Shown here: one piece after another, positions 36,998-45,957 of the stretch
Layout of the letters: each line of letters opens with the position of its first letter
How positions within the stretch are numbered: position 1 is the stretch's first letter
Origin: Echinicola pacifica DSM 19836
GTDB lineage: Bacteria > Bacteroidota > Bacteroidia > Cytophagales > Cyclobacteriaceae
Length of the DNA stretch: 64,000 bases
NCBI RefSeq assembly: GCF_000373245.1
Contig: NZ_KB890738.1
Span: 920,684-984,683 of the forward strand
Direction of reading: 5' to 3'
Notes under the pieces: model-generated
Seen by the model: the letters and a program-made list of their open reading frames with translations, nothing else
The model's database searches: none
Told to the model about the DNA's origin: nothing
Translations under genes and position numbers: made by a program

Positions 36998-37621
36998 ATG
37001 GAAATTCAATGGGTACTGGAGGAGCTTCATGCTGGTTTGCTGCAGGTCACATGGCTGGAAGGCATGGCGGTGATTTTTGGTGTGTTGAGCGTATATTTTT
37101 CCATTAAGGAGAATATCTTAGTTTATCCCACAGGGATTATCAGCACCTTAATATATGTGTATATCTGCCTGCAGGTAAAGCTGTATGCCGATATGGGGAT
37201 TAATGCCTATTATTTTTCGATGTCTATCTATGGATGGTATATCTGGACCCATCCAAAGGAGGGGCGCAGCAGCCTTCCCGTAACCTGGCTAAAGCCCTCT
37301 GGATGGTTGGTGGCCATTGGGCTGATGGCGATTTCCTATGGGACTTTATATTATGTATTGGCCCATTTTACCGATAGTGATGTACCATATTGGGATTCTT
37401 TTACCACCTCTTCCGCCTTTGTGGGGATGTATCTGATGGCAAAGAAGAAAGTGGAAAACTGGATTGCCTGGATCATCACTGACTTAGTTTCTGTTCCCCT
37501 GTATTTCTATAAGGGCTTAGTGCTTACCTCTTTTCAGTTTCTCTTTTTTACCGTTTTGGCCACCATAGGCTTAATAGCCTGGATGAAATCCGCTAAGAAA
37601 CAAAGCTATGCCGCAGCCTAA
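36998..37621 (+). CDS. pnuC: PnuC-family vitamin transporter (nicotinamide riboside, possibly thiamine)
   Basis: A 207-residue inner membrane facilitator with about seven hydrophobic segments. It shows family signatures: GVLSVYFSIKENILVYPTGI near the N-terminus, YADMGINAYYFSMSIYGWYIW, and SAFVGMYLMAKKKVENWIAWI. PnuC homologues carry nicotinamide riboside, and close relatives (PnuT) carry thiamine. The ATG at 36998 is preferred to the TTG at 36980. The next gene, a NadR-like kinase, overlaps the end by 14 bp, which favours nicotinamide riboside uptake and trapping. However, a TPP riboswitch and TonB receptor begin just downstream, so thiamine remains possible. Confidence 0.88.
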   Translation: MEIQWVLEELHAGLLQVTWLEGMAVIFGVLSVYFSIKENILVYPTGIISTLIYVYICLQVKLYADMGINAYYFSMSIYGWYIWTHPKEGRSSLPVTWLKPSGWLVAIGLMAISYGTLYYVLAHFTDSDVPYWDSFTTSSAFVGMYLMAKKKVENWIAWIITDLVSVPLYFYKGLVLTSFQFLFFTVLATIGLIAWMKSAKKQSYAAA

Positions 37622-38171
37622 AAAGATAGTAATCATAGGCCCCGAGAGCACAGGCAAAAGCACACTTACTCAGGCCTTAGCTAGCCATTTTGGGGCGCCA
37701 TGGGTGGAGGAATATGCCCGGGAATATATAGAAAAACTTGGTCGAGCCTATGAGTATGAGGACCTGCTGGCGATAGCACAAGGACAAGTGGAGCGTGAGG
37801 ATATACAAGCCGCAAAGGCTAAGGATGTTTTGTTCTGCGATACTGACTTGCATGTTTTGAAGGTGTGGAGCTGCCATAAGTATGGGAGGCTTCATGACTG
37901 GACACAGCAGCAATTGGACAGCAGAACCTATGACCTCTACCTGCTGACGGATATAGATATCCCCTGGGAAGATGACCCCCAAAGAGAGCATTCTGAGCCT
38001 GAAATGCGTCAATTTTTTATGAACTGGTACCAAAATCTGCTACAAACCACAGGAGTTCCTGTACTCCTCCTTTCGGGAAATTTTGAGCAACGTACTGATA
38101 CCGCTATTCGACATATCGAAGATAATTTGCTGGATGCCCCCTCAGATTACCCAGCGGGGAATCTTGAATGA
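37608..38171 (+). CDS. NadR-like ATP-binding kinase (nicotinamide riboside kinase-like)
   Basis: A 187-residue P-loop protein with Walker A GPESTGKST at residues 11-19, followed by VEEYAREYIEKLG, the substrate-side motif of the NadR C-terminal (ribosylnicotinamide kinase) domain. VLFCDTDLHVLKVWS forms the Walker B-like strand. No DNA-binding or NMN-adenylyltransferase domain is present. It overlaps pnuC by 14 bp, so product and transporter are coupled: transport of a riboside or vitamin and phosphorylation to trap it. In other Bacteroidota similar small kinases sit with thiamine genes, so thiamine phosphorylation cannot be excluded. Confidence 0.83.
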   Translation: MPQPKKIVIIGPESTGKSTLTQALASHFGAPWVEEYAREYIEKLGRAYEYEDLLAIAQGQVEREDIQAAKAKDVLFCDTDLHVLKVWSCHKYGRLHDWTQQQLDSRTYDLYLLTDIDIPWEDDPQREHSEPEMRQFFMNWYQNLLQTTGVPVLLLSGNFEQRTDTAIRHIEDNLLDAPSDYPAGNLE

Positions 38172-38218
38172 AATACCTTCCGGACTTGCTCCTCATTTTT
38201 ATTATCAGATAATCCTCC

Positions 38219-38226
38219 TACCTTTG
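38219..38226 (+). promoter_or_regulatory. -7 box ahead of the TPP riboswitch
   Basis: TACCTTTG at 38219-38226, about 20 nt upstream of the aptamer, is an exact TANNTTTG match. The -33 element is unclear. It suggests that the riboswitch transcript starts independently of pnuC. Confidence 0.5.
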
Positions 38227-38239
38227 CACCATAATACGA

Positions 38240-38325
38240 TCAAATAGGGGTGCCTTAAAATTACGGGCTGAGATCACACCCATATCACCTGATCCAGGTA
38301 ATGCTGGCGAAGGGAAATGCGATAT
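38240..38325 (+). ncRNA. TPP (thiamine pyrophosphate) riboswitch
   Basis: The aptamer core is recognisable by eye: GGGGTGCC at 38247, then GGGCTGAGA (pyrimidine-sensor helix), ACACCC, and ACCTGATCCAGGTAATGCTG followed by GCGAAGGGAAATG. These are the conserved THI-box blocks in the right order and spacing. It binds thiamine pyrophosphate and should repress the downstream TonB receptor when the vitamin is plentiful. No T-run terminator is seen immediately after, so control may act on translation or through the long leader that follows. Confidence 0.95.
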
Positions 38326-38339
38326 TCCATCTTTAACCC

Positions 38340-38530
38340 GAGAGATTCATTGGACTGGAAAGCCAAAGTCGCTTAATCCTACCTAGCGAGGTAAATTAAT
38401 GCGAATGGCTATTTCATACTCATCAGCTGTCCTAGCCTTCGGCCAAATACTGGCTTGGACGGACACTAACGCATCAATAGCGTGCAGGAAGGGCTCCCTT
38501 AGTGGGCGTGGCTTTTGGGGAAAATGAATA
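38340..38530 (+). other. structured mRNA leader between TPP riboswitch and TonB receptor, with a 42-codon frame
   Basis: Hairpins seen: TACCT/AGGTA (38380-38384/38389-38393), GTCCTAGCC/GGCTTGGAC (38429-38437/38452-38460, one mismatch) and ACGC/GCGT (38469-38472/38480-38483). Within it an open frame runs from ATG 38399 to TGA 38527 (42 residues, starting MRMAISYSSAVLAFGQIL). I cannot assign it to a family. It may be a leader peptide or a chance frame. The leader is about 300 nt, unusually long for this genome. Confidence 0.4.
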
Positions 38531-38622
38531 ATGAGGATTTATGATGGATCATCAAAGGGAAAACAATCGAGAAGTGGCCAACCCCTTGGCGCACTTAATG
38601 TTTAACCACAAATGTCATAATA

Positions 38623-41013
38623 ATGAAACGTTTGCTATTCACCGCCTTAGGCTTATTATTTTGCCTTAGCACTTACGCGCAAAATCACCTTAGCGGCACC
38701 ATTGTCGATTCGGACACTGGCGAGCCACTTATTGGTGCCAATATCATCCTGCAAGGCACAGGACGCGGCAGCACTGCCGACCTCAACGGCCATTTTGAAT
38801 TCAAAAATCTAGCGGAAGGGAAATATAAGCTGAAAGCTTCCTTCGTGGGCTACGATTCCTATGAGCAGGAAGTAAGCCTGCCAGGGAGCGGTTCCTTGGA
38901 TATTCAGCTGAGCACCAATGCACTACTGACTGAGGAGTTTATCGTTTCGGCTACCCGGGCATCGGAGACCACACCGACGACCTTTCAAACCATCACCAAG
39001 GCTGAACTTTCTAAAAACAACCTTGGTCAGGATATCCCAATTTTGCTCAATTATACCCCCTCAGTGGTGACCAGCTCTGATGCTGGGGCAGGAATTGGCT
39101 ATACCGCTATGCGTATTCGTGGCTCTGACCAGACACGCATCAATGTGACGGTCAATGGTATCCCCATGAATGACGCAGAATCCCATGGCGTGTTTTGGGT
39201 GAATATGCCTGATTTTGCCAGTTCTGTAAATAATATCCAAATCCAAAGAGGGGTAGGGACTTCTACTAATGGATCAGCCACTTTTGGGGCTAGTATGAAT
39301 ATTCAAACAGATACCAAAACCGAAGAAGCCTATGCCGAAGTGGCTAGCTCCGCAGGATCTTTCAATAGCCTGAAAAATACAGTCCGCGTAGGCTCCGGAC
39401 TTCTGAATGACCGCTGGGCGGTGGACGCCCGATTGAGCAGAATCTCCTCCGATGGCTATGTGGACCGGGCTTCCTCTGATCTGAAATCCTTCTATCTCTC
39501 AGGTGGATATTATGGAGATAAGTCGGTATTCAAAGTGAATATTTTCTCTGGTCAGGAGAAAACCTATCAAGCTTGGTACGGCTTGCCGGAAAGCAAATTA
39601 GAAACTGATCGGACCTATAACTATTATACCTATGATAATGAAACTGACAACTATCAACAGGATCATTATCAATTTATCTATACTGGAAAGTACGGCGACA
39701 ATTGGAAAACAAATGCCGCGCTGCACCTTACCCGTGGACGTGGATATTACGAGCAATACCGTGAGGATGATGATTTTGCCAGTTATGGCCTAGATCCAGT
39801 GGATATCGGTGATGAGGTCATTGAGAGTACCGATATTATCAGACGGAGATGGTTGGATAATTACTTTTATGGGCTGGTATTTTCTGCCAATTACCTCAGC
39901 AATGATGGGCTGTGGGATGTGATCATGGGGGGAGGAGCCAATCGATACGATGGAGACCATTTTGGAGAGATCATCTGGGCACGTGTGGCGGGTGATACTG
40001 ATATCCGTGACCGCTATTATGACAATAATGCAGTCAAGGATGACCGAAATATTTTTGCTAAAGCTACCTATGAGGTTGCTGATAGATGGTTCTTATTCGC
40101 TGACCTGCAATTTCGCCAAATCGATTACCGCTTTGATGGGGTCAATGATGACCAGCGGGTCGTGGATGGCAGCCAGCATTATGACTTCTTCAACCCCAAG
40201 ATGGGAATCAGCTATGAGGGGAGAGAAGGACATACCTGGTACGCTTCTTTTGCGGTAGCAAATCGAGAGCCTGTAAGAAGTGATTTTACGGATAATCCCA
40301 TTACTGAAATACCGAAGCCTGAGCGATTGAATAACCTGGAAGCTGGTGTCAGAGCCAAAATGGGCACCTTTAGCTATAATGCCAATATCTATTATATGGG
40401 TTATAAAGATCAGCTGATCCTCACCGGACAGATCAATGATGTGGGCGCTTATATCCGTGAAAACGTCCCCAATTCCTTTAGGGCAGGCCTTGAAATCGAT
40501 GCATCCGTGCTGCTCTCGCCAAAGTGGACCCTTGGAGGAAACCTGGCCTTAAGCAAGAATAAGATTCAGGAATTTACCGAATACATCGATGATTATTCCA
40601 CCGCTGACTTCCAGCAGATAGAAATCAATTATACCGATACGGATATCGCATTTTCACCTAATATGGTGGCCGCAGCGATCATTGATTTTAGACCTATAAA
40701 AGGCTTAGAAATTGGCTGGATGACCAAGTATGTGGGAGATCAATACCTGGATAATACTCAAGACAAGACGCGCCAGCTGGACGCCTTCCTGACCAATGAC
40801 TTTCGGGTAAATTATACCATCAGACCAAAATATGTGAAGGCACTCGAGTTTATGTTGAAGGTGAATAATGTCTTTGATGAAAAATATGAGCCCAATGGCT
40901 ATACCTTCAGCTATTTTGTGCCGGGAGAGGCAGGTCGTGAGCTAGTGACGGAGAATTTCTATTATCCGATGGCCGGCACCAATTTTATGGCAGGGGTAAA
41001 TATCAAATTTTAA
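38623..41013 (+). CDS. TonB-dependent outer membrane receptor, TPP-riboswitch controlled (probable thiamine receptor)
   Basis: A 796-residue receptor with signal peptide MKRLLFTALGLLFCLSTYA. A carboxypeptidase-regulatory-like beta-sandwich (about 22-95: GTIVDSDTGEPLIGANIILQ) is followed by a plug domain (about 115-230: YTAMRIRGSDQTRINVTVNG, GVGTSTNGSATFGASM) and a 22-strand-type barrel ending in ...GTNFMAGVNIKF. The C-terminal Phe is typical for outer membrane insertion. The TPP riboswitch about 300 nt upstream indicates that the ligand is thiamine or a thiamine phosphate or precursor. Bacteroidota thiamine receptors of this kind are known from comparative genomics. No SusD partner is present. 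Confidence 0.9.
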   Translation: MKRLLFTALGLLFCLSTYAQNHLSGTIVDSDTGEPLIGANIILQGTGRGSTADLNGHFEFKNLAEGKYKLKASFVGYDSYEQEVSLPGSGSLDIQLSTNALLTEEFIVSATRASETTPTTFQTITKAELSKNNLGQDIPILLNYTPSVVTSSDAGAGIGYTAMRIRGSDQTRINVTVNGIPMNDAESHGVFWVNMPDFASSVNNIQIQRGVGTSTNGSATFGASMNIQTDTKTEEAYAEVASSAGSFNSLKNTVRVGSGLLNDRWAVDARLSRISSDGYVDRASSDLKSFYLSGGYYGDKSVFKVNIFSGQEKTYQAWYGLPESKLETDRTYNYYTYDNETDNYQQDHYQFIYTGKYGDNWKTNAALHLTRGRGYYEQYREDDDFASYGLDPVDIGDEVIESTDIIRRRWLDNYFYGLVFSANYLSNDGLWDVIMGGGANRYDGDHFGEIIWARVAGDTDIRDRYYDNNAVKDDRNIFAKATYEVADRWFLFADLQFRQIDYRFDGVNDDQRVVDGSQHYDFFNPKMGISYEGREGHTWYASFAVANREPVRSDFTDNPITEIPKPERLNNLEAGVRAKMGTFSYNANIYYMGYKDQLILTGQINDVGAYIRENVPNSFRAGLEIDASVLLSPKWTLGGNLALSKNKIQEFTEYIDDYSTADFQQIEINYTDTDIAFSPNMVAAAIIDFRPIKGLEIGWMTKYVGDQYLDNTQDKTRQLDAFLTNDFRVNYTIRPKYVKALEFMLKVNNVFDEKYEPNGYTFSYFVPGEAGRELVTENFYYPMAGTNFMAGVNIKF

Positions 41014-41096
41014 GCTATAGGCAGCAGGACTAAGGCTAGGCTATAGGTGTGCCAGTGGTATTTCTGTAGGTTAGCCTTCGGGATAGTATCCTAATC

Positions 41097-41133
41097 AAAA
41101 AGCGGATGTTCAAGCCTTGAGCATCCGCTTTTT
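41097..41133. terminator. bidirectional terminator between the TonB receptor and the hydrolase gene
   Basis: 12-bp arms AAAAAGCGGATG (41097-41108) / CATCCGCTTTTT (41122-41133) between convergent genes. Confidence 0.92.
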
Positions 41134-41199
41134 TCTTGAGCATCCAGCTGCTCTAATAACTGTAAATTGGAACCATACGGGTGCTTTTACTTACTGGAA

Positions 41200-41964
41200 T
41201 CAGCTTTCCAGGAATTCTTTTATCATGGCTAAAGTAAGCTCGGGTTGCTCAAACATCCCCATATGACCGGATTCTTCCAGTTCATAATAATGGCTCAGAT
41301 AAGGTTGGTGCTGACGACTCGCTTCGATTTTTACGGCTGTATCTAATTGTCCAGCAATCATCATTTTTTTACCCCCAAATGTTTTTAAAACTTCCATGCG
41401 ATCTTTTCGGTCCCTCATTGCTTTGGTGAAGGCTACCAACCCCTCTAAGCTGGTTTTTCGGGCGATTTCGACTACCTTCTGGATAGTTTCAGCCATACTT
41501 TCGCGGTGAGTTTCTGTAAATAATGGAGGGACAAAGGAATCTACAAATTTTCGAGCGCCGTGCTTATGAGCGAAGGTGATGGTACGATTTCTCAGGCCAA
41601 TTTTTTCCTCGTCATCCGCAAAAGCCGTAGAATGAAATAAACCTAATCCCGCAATTTTATCGCCCATTTGTTCCACCAAGGCCAATCCAATATAGCCTCC
41701 CAAGGAGTGCCCGATGATCACCGGCTGCTCCAAACCAAGTGAGGAGATCCATTCTTCTAACAGGGTGGCGGTCTGTTCCAGGCTGATTTCCTCTTCGTAC
41801 CAGCGTGTATCTCCGAAGCCAGGGAGGTCTGGACAGAGGATCCGGTAATAGGGAGATAGGGAGTCGGAATAATATTGCCACATCTCTTTGGCTTCACAGA
41901 AGCCATGAAGGAATAGGATGGGCTTTCCATGGCCTTGGTCGGTGTATTCGATCGTTGTGCTCAT
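41200..41964 (-). CDS. alpha/beta fold hydrolase
   Basis: A 254-residue serine hydrolase of the alpha/beta family. The oxyanion strand is FLHGFCEA (near residue 19), the nucleophile elbow GHSLGG places Ser at 87, an acid lies in AGQLDTAV, and the His in ESGHMGMFEQPE near residue 233. Similar proteins in Bacteroidota are often annotated as esterases or haloperoxidase-like. Nothing in the sequence indicates the substrate. A minus-strand terminator separates it from dxs upstream, so it is probably transcribed on its own. Confidence 0.88.
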   Translation of the reverse strand: MSTTIEYTDQGHGKPILFLHGFCEAKEMWQYYSDSLSPYYRILCPDLPGFGDTRWYEEEISLEQTATLLEEWISSLGLEQPVIIGHSLGGYIGLALVEQMGDKIAGLGLFHSTAFADDEEKIGLRNRTITFAHKHGARKFVDSFVPPLFTETHRESMAETIQKVVEIARKTSLEGLVAFTKAMRDRKDRMEVLKTFGGKKMMIAGQLDTAVKIEASRQHQPYLSHYYELEESGHMGMFEQPELTLAMIKEFLES

Positions 41965-41991
41965 ATCGGAAAATTAAGAATAGCTAGGCAC

Positions 41992-42016
41992 AAAAAAAAG
42001 AGCCTCGGAAGGCTCT
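41992..42016 (-). terminator. Rho-independent terminator after dxs
   Basis: On the minus strand: 7-bp stem AGAGCCT/AGGCTCT (42016-42010 / 42005-41999) with loop TCCG, followed by eight T. It lies 15 bp past the dxs stop. Confidence 0.9.
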
Positions 42017-42031
42017 CTATGATTTATAGTT

Positions 42032-43945
42032 TTAACTGGTAGAAACTGGCTCGGCGAGCTTTTTGACGGCTTCGGCGATTCCATTCGGATCAAAGCCACA
42101 TTCTTTATACAGCTCCATTTGAGTGCCATGTTCGATGACTTCATCGGGTATGCCCAGGCGTTTTACCTGAGCTTGATAGTCATGATCCATCATCCATTCC
42201 AGGACAGCACTACCAAATCCTCCCATCAGGCATCCGTCTTCGACGGTGATGACTTTGGAGAATTTGCCAAATACCTCATGAAGCAAAGATTCATCCAGAG
42301 GTTTCACGAATCTCATATCATAATGTGCAGGGTTCAGACCTTCACTTTCGAGTTGCTCACATGCTTCCACAGCATAATTCCCTATATGTCCTAGGGTCAG
42401 GATAGCGACATCTTCCCCTTCACGGACGATTCTACCTTGTCCGGCGGGGATTTCCCGCATAGGTTTTCTCCAGTCAGGCATGACGCCCTGTCCTCTCGGA
42501 TAGCGGATGGAGTAAGGGCCATTATGGATGGAGGCGGAGTACATCATATTGCGAAGCTCCTCCTCATTCATAGGTGCGCTCACCACGAGGTTCGGAATGC
42601 AGCGGAAGAAGGCCAGGTCGTAGGCTCCATGGTGTGTAGGGCCATCGGCACCGGCAAAGCCAGCACGGTCCAGGCAGAATACCACCGGGAGATTTTGCAG
42701 GCATACATCATGAACCACCTGGTCATATGCACGCTGCATAAAGGTACTATAGATATTACAGAATGGCTTCAGGCCTTGAGTCGCCAGCCCAGCCGAAAAG
42801 GTGACGGCATGTTGCTCAGCGATTCCCACATCAAAAGCCCGATCTGGCATTGCTTTCATCATGATATTCATGGATGAGCCAGAAGGCATGGCGGGAGTGA
42901 TGCCCATTATTTTATCATCTGCCTCTGCCAGCTCTACGAGCGTATGCCCAAATACATCCTGGTACTTAGGAGGCTGAGGTTTATCATATACTTTCTTGGC
43001 GATCTCGCCAGTGATTTTATCAAATTTTCCAGGAGCATGCCATTTGGTTTGATCCTTTTCTGCAAGGTCATAGCCCTTACCTTTTACGGTAAGGCAATGC
43101 AGGATTTTAGGCCCTGGGATCTTTTTAAGGTCATTCATCACCTCCACGAGGTGATTTACGTCGTGCCCATCCACGGGTCCGAAATAGCGTAAGTTGAGGG
43201 ATTCAAAAAGGTTACTTTGTTTAAGCAAGGCGGATTTTACCGCTCCCTCCACTTTGGAGATCACTTCCTGGGCGCTGCTGCCAAACTTACTGAATTTGCC
43301 CAATGTCCTCCACAGGTCATCCTTGAAGCGGTTATAGGTCTGTGAAGTGGTGATGTCTGTAAGATAATCTCTAAGTGCACCGACATTAGGGTCGATGGAC
43401 ATACAGTTATCATTTAGGATGATGATCATATTGGTGTCGGAAACACCGGCATGGTTCATTGCTTCAAAGGCCATTCCGCCCGTCATGGATCCATCGCCAA
43501 TTACCGCTACGTGCTGTTTTAGCTCATTTCCTTGGTATTTGGAGGCCATGGCCATTCCAAGAGCGGCAGATATAGAGGTGCTTGAGTGGCCTACGCCAAA
43601 GGAGTCGTACTCACTCTCTTTTCTTTTGGGAAAACCAGATATGCCTTTATAGAGTCGATTGGTATGGAATAACTCTCTTCTACCCGTAAGGATCTTATGT
43701 CCATAAGCCTGATGTCCCACATCCCATACCAGCTGGTCTTCGGGGGTGTTGAGGACATAATGCAGGGCCACGGTCAGCTCCACCACTCCCAAGCTAGCGC
43801 CAAAGTGTCCTCCATAGACAGACACACTGTCAATTATATATTGGCGCAACTCCTCGCAAATCTGTACGAGCTGATCTTTTCTGAATTCTTTAAGGTCTTC
43901 AGGGGAATTGATCTGCGCAAGTAGTTTTCCTGGTTCTATAAGCAT
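42032..43945 (-). CDS. dxs: 1-deoxy-D-xylulose-5-phosphate synthase
   Basis: A thiamine-diphosphate enzyme that condenses pyruvate with glyceraldehyde-3-phosphate at the entry to the MEP isoprenoid pathway. From the ATG at 43945 it has 637 residues. An alternative ATG ten codons upstream exists, but the MLIEPGKLL start matches the family better. Motifs: VWDVGHQAYGHKILTGR, GDGSMTGGMAFEAMNHAG (TPP site), LNDNCMSIDPNVGA, and the transketolase pyrimidine domain with VFCLDRAGFAGADGPTHHG. Its cofactor is the vitamin sensed by the riboswitch about 5 kb upstream. It is divergent from scpA. Confidence 0.96.
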   Translation of the reverse strand: MLIEPGKLLAQINSPEDLKEFRKDQLVQICEELRQYIIDSVSVYGGHFGASLGVVELTVALHYVLNTPEDQLVWDVGHQAYGHKILTGRRELFHTNRLYKGISGFPKRKESEYDSFGVGHSSTSISAALGMAMASKYQGNELKQHVAVIGDGSMTGGMAFEAMNHAGVSDTNMIIILNDNCMSIDPNVGALRDYLTDITTSQTYNRFKDDLWRTLGKFSKFGSSAQEVISKVEGAVKSALLKQSNLFESLNLRYFGPVDGHDVNHLVEVMNDLKKIPGPKILHCLTVKGKGYDLAEKDQTKWHAPGKFDKITGEIAKKVYDKPQPPKYQDVFGHTLVELAEADDKIMGITPAMPSGSSMNIMMKAMPDRAFDVGIAEQHAVTFSAGLATQGLKPFCNIYSTFMQRAYDQVVHDVCLQNLPVVFCLDRAGFAGADGPTHHGAYDLAFFRCIPNLVVSAPMNEEELRNMMYSASIHNGPYSIRYPRGQGVMPDWRKPMREIPAGQGRIVREGEDVAILTLGHIGNYAVEACEQLESEGLNPAHYDMRFVKPLDESLLHEVFGKFSKVITVEDGCLMGGFGSAVLEWMMDHDYQAQVKRLGIPDEVIEHGTQMELYKECGFDPNGIAEAVKKLAEPVSTS

Positions 43946-44065
43946 TATGGTGTTTTCCCTGGTGTATAATCTCAACTGATCGGTGAAGAGAATGTTTTAA
44001 TATAGCTAAAATATAGCCAAACTTTTAATCCTCAAGTTTTCTTGTTGATTTTGAACCGACTGGTG

Positions 44066-44094
44066 TTGATTTTTGTATATTAATAATATCTTTG
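44066..44094 (+). promoter_or_regulatory. promoter for scpA
   Basis: TTG at 44066-44068, 18-nt spacer and TATCTTTG at 44087-44094. It lies 45 nt upstream of the GTG start. Confidence 0.55.
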
Positions 44095-44139
44095 ATGTTC
44101 AATCCGAACGCAAAATTAAGAGAAATTTAATAGTATCCA

Positions 44140-44889
44140 GTGAGTTTCGAGATCAAATTACCTCTTTTTGAAGGGCCTTTCGATTTACTACTGTTCTTTA
44201 TTGAGCGGGATGAATTGGATATATACGATATTCCAATATCAAAAATCACACATGACTTCCTTGATTACCTCAAGCATTTGGAGAAAATGGAGATTGAAGT
44301 GGCCAGCGAATTTATCTTAGTGGCCGCGACTTTGATGAAAATCAAGTCCAAACTTCTCATTCCCAGGCCTGAATTGGATGAAAATGGCGAGGAAATTGAC
44401 CCTCGGGAAGAGCTGATCCGGCACCTTCTCGAGTATAAGAAATACAAATCCGTCGTGGGGGATCTTTCCGATATGGAAGCCACCCGGATGACCAAAGAGA
44501 AAAGAGGGAATATCGCCAGCGAGCTAAAAGAGCTCAGCAAGGTGGATGACGTTGAAAGTGAGATGCAGGATGTGGACTTATATAAAATCCTTAAGGTTTT
44601 TCAGCGAATAATGGCAAAATATGCCTCCAGGACCGATGAAACCACCCACACGGTCGTGCAATACCCTTATACCATTGATCAACAGAAAAATTTTGTTCTG
44701 GATAGAATAAGCTTCAAAAAGCGAATGCCCTTTTCAGAATTTATAGAATATAAGCCAGATAAAATCTTTGTGATCTATACCTTCCTGGCCATTTTGGAAT
44801 TATTACAGTTGTCCATGGTGACCATAAAGTTGGGAGAGGGCTTTAATAATTTTTGGGTGGAGAAAATAGAAAATGTTCCGGTAGAGTAA
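44140..44889 (+). CDS. scpA: segregation and condensation protein A
   Basis: The kleisin subunit of the bacterial SMC condensin, joining ScpB to the Smc heads for chromosome segregation. The 249-residue protein starts with GTG (SFEIKLPLFEGPFDLLLFFI), the conserved ScpA N-terminus, followed by ISKITHDFLDYLKHLEKM and VAATLMKIKSKLLIPR, and a winged-helix C-terminus (TFLAILELLQLSMVTIKLG). Smc and ScpB are elsewhere. The next gene starts 3 bp after its stop. Confidence 0.95.
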   Translation: MSFEIKLPLFEGPFDLLLFFIERDELDIYDIPISKITHDFLDYLKHLEKMEIEVASEFILVAATLMKIKSKLLIPRPELDENGEEIDPREELIRHLLEYKKYKSVVGDLSDMEATRMTKEKRGNIASELKELSKVDDVESEMQDVDLYKILKVFQRIMAKYASRTDETTHTVVQYPYTIDQQKNFVLDRISFKKRMPFSEFIEYKPDKIFVIYTFLAILELLQLSMVTIKLGEGFNNFWVEKIENVPVE

Positions 44890-44892
44890 CCT

Positions 44893-45957
44893 ATGAAGTT
44901 AGATAACAAAGAAATTTTCAAGACACTCAATCCCAATAAGGTCTGGATTCCGGTTCTGATCGGTATTGGGATCGTATTTTTGATGTTCTATCTGGACCCT
45001 TCTATCTCCAGAGAAAACCTCAGAAGTGTGTTTGATGCTTCTTGGCCTTCTTTGTTGCTCGCTTTGCTGGTGATTTTTTTGAGGGATGCCGGCTATGTCT
45101 TCCGGATTCGGGAAATTACCGATAAAAGCCTCAGCTGGCCCCGGGCTATCTACGTGATCATTCTCTGGGAGTTTGCCTCGGCAGTCACCCCATCCATCGT
45201 TGGTGGTACCGCAGTGGCAGTATTTATCCTGCACAAAGAAGGTATTAAATTAGGCAAGGCCATCGCTTATGTCATGGTGACCGCCATATTGGATAATCTT
45301 TTCTTTGTGATTGGTGCACCTATAATCCTCTTCTTTGCCAAAGGGTCTATTTTTCCGGATTCCCGCGTGCTGGAGCTGACCCTGGAAAATAGCCTCAATT
45401 ATATCTTTTGGGTAAGCTATTCTCTTTATGCCATATATTCCATCATCATGGCGGGAGCTTTATTCTTTAGGCCTAGGGTGTTTAAGTGGCTTCTTCTAAA
45501 GCTATTTTCCATCCGTTGGTTCAGGAAATGGAAGCACAATGCAAGTGAATATGGGGATCAGATTATAGAATCTAGCAAAGAGCTGCAGGGCAAGAAGTTT
45601 GGGTATTGGTTTACCATCATCCTTGCAACGATCTTCATCTGGTCTTCCAGGTACCTAATGCTGAACGCCCTCATGACCGCCTATATTGACCTGAGTTTCA
45701 TGGATCATATTATAGTTTTTGCCAGGCAAATCATCATGTGGGTGGTGATGATGATTTCTCCCACTCCCGGGTCCAGCGGCACAGCAGAGTTCTTCTTTGG
45801 GCAGTTCTTCTATGAGTTCCTGACCAATTATACCTTCGTGACCAGCATCCTCTGGAGGATGTTCTCCTATTATCCTTATTTATTATTAGGGGCAATATTT
45901 CTTCCTCGCTGGATTAAGCAAGTGTTCTTCAAGAAAAAGAAGGGCGGAAAAGCATAA
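44893..45957 (+). CDS. lysylphosphatidylglycerol synthase transmembrane (flippase-like, UPF0104) protein
   Basis: A 354-residue integral membrane protein with about eight hydrophobic segments. It shows patterns of the LPG synthase/AglD-like transmembrane family, including ALLVIFLRDAGYVFRIREIT, SAVTPSIVGGTAVAVFILHKEG and SPTPGSSGTAEFFFGQFF. Family members flip or transfer aminoacyl-lipids, but these stand-alone transmembrane versions without the synthase domain have no settled function. It starts 3 bp after scpA, suggesting co-transcription. Confidence 0.83.
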   Translation: MKLDNKEIFKTLNPNKVWIPVLIGIGIVFLMFYLDPSISRENLRSVFDASWPSLLLALLVIFLRDAGYVFRIREITDKSLSWPRAIYVIILWEFASAVTPSIVGGTAVAVFILHKEGIKLGKAIAYVMVTAILDNLFFVIGAPIILFFAKGSIFPDSRVLELTLENSLNYIFWVSYSLYAIYSIIMAGALFFRPRVFKWLLLKLFSIRWFRKWKHNASEYGDQIIESSKELQGKKFGYWFTIILATIFIWSSRYLMLNALMTAYIDLSFMDHIIVFARQIIMWVVMMISPTPGSSGTAEFFFGQFFYEFLTNYTFVTSILWRMFSYYPYLLLGAIFLPRWIKQVFFKKKKGGKA

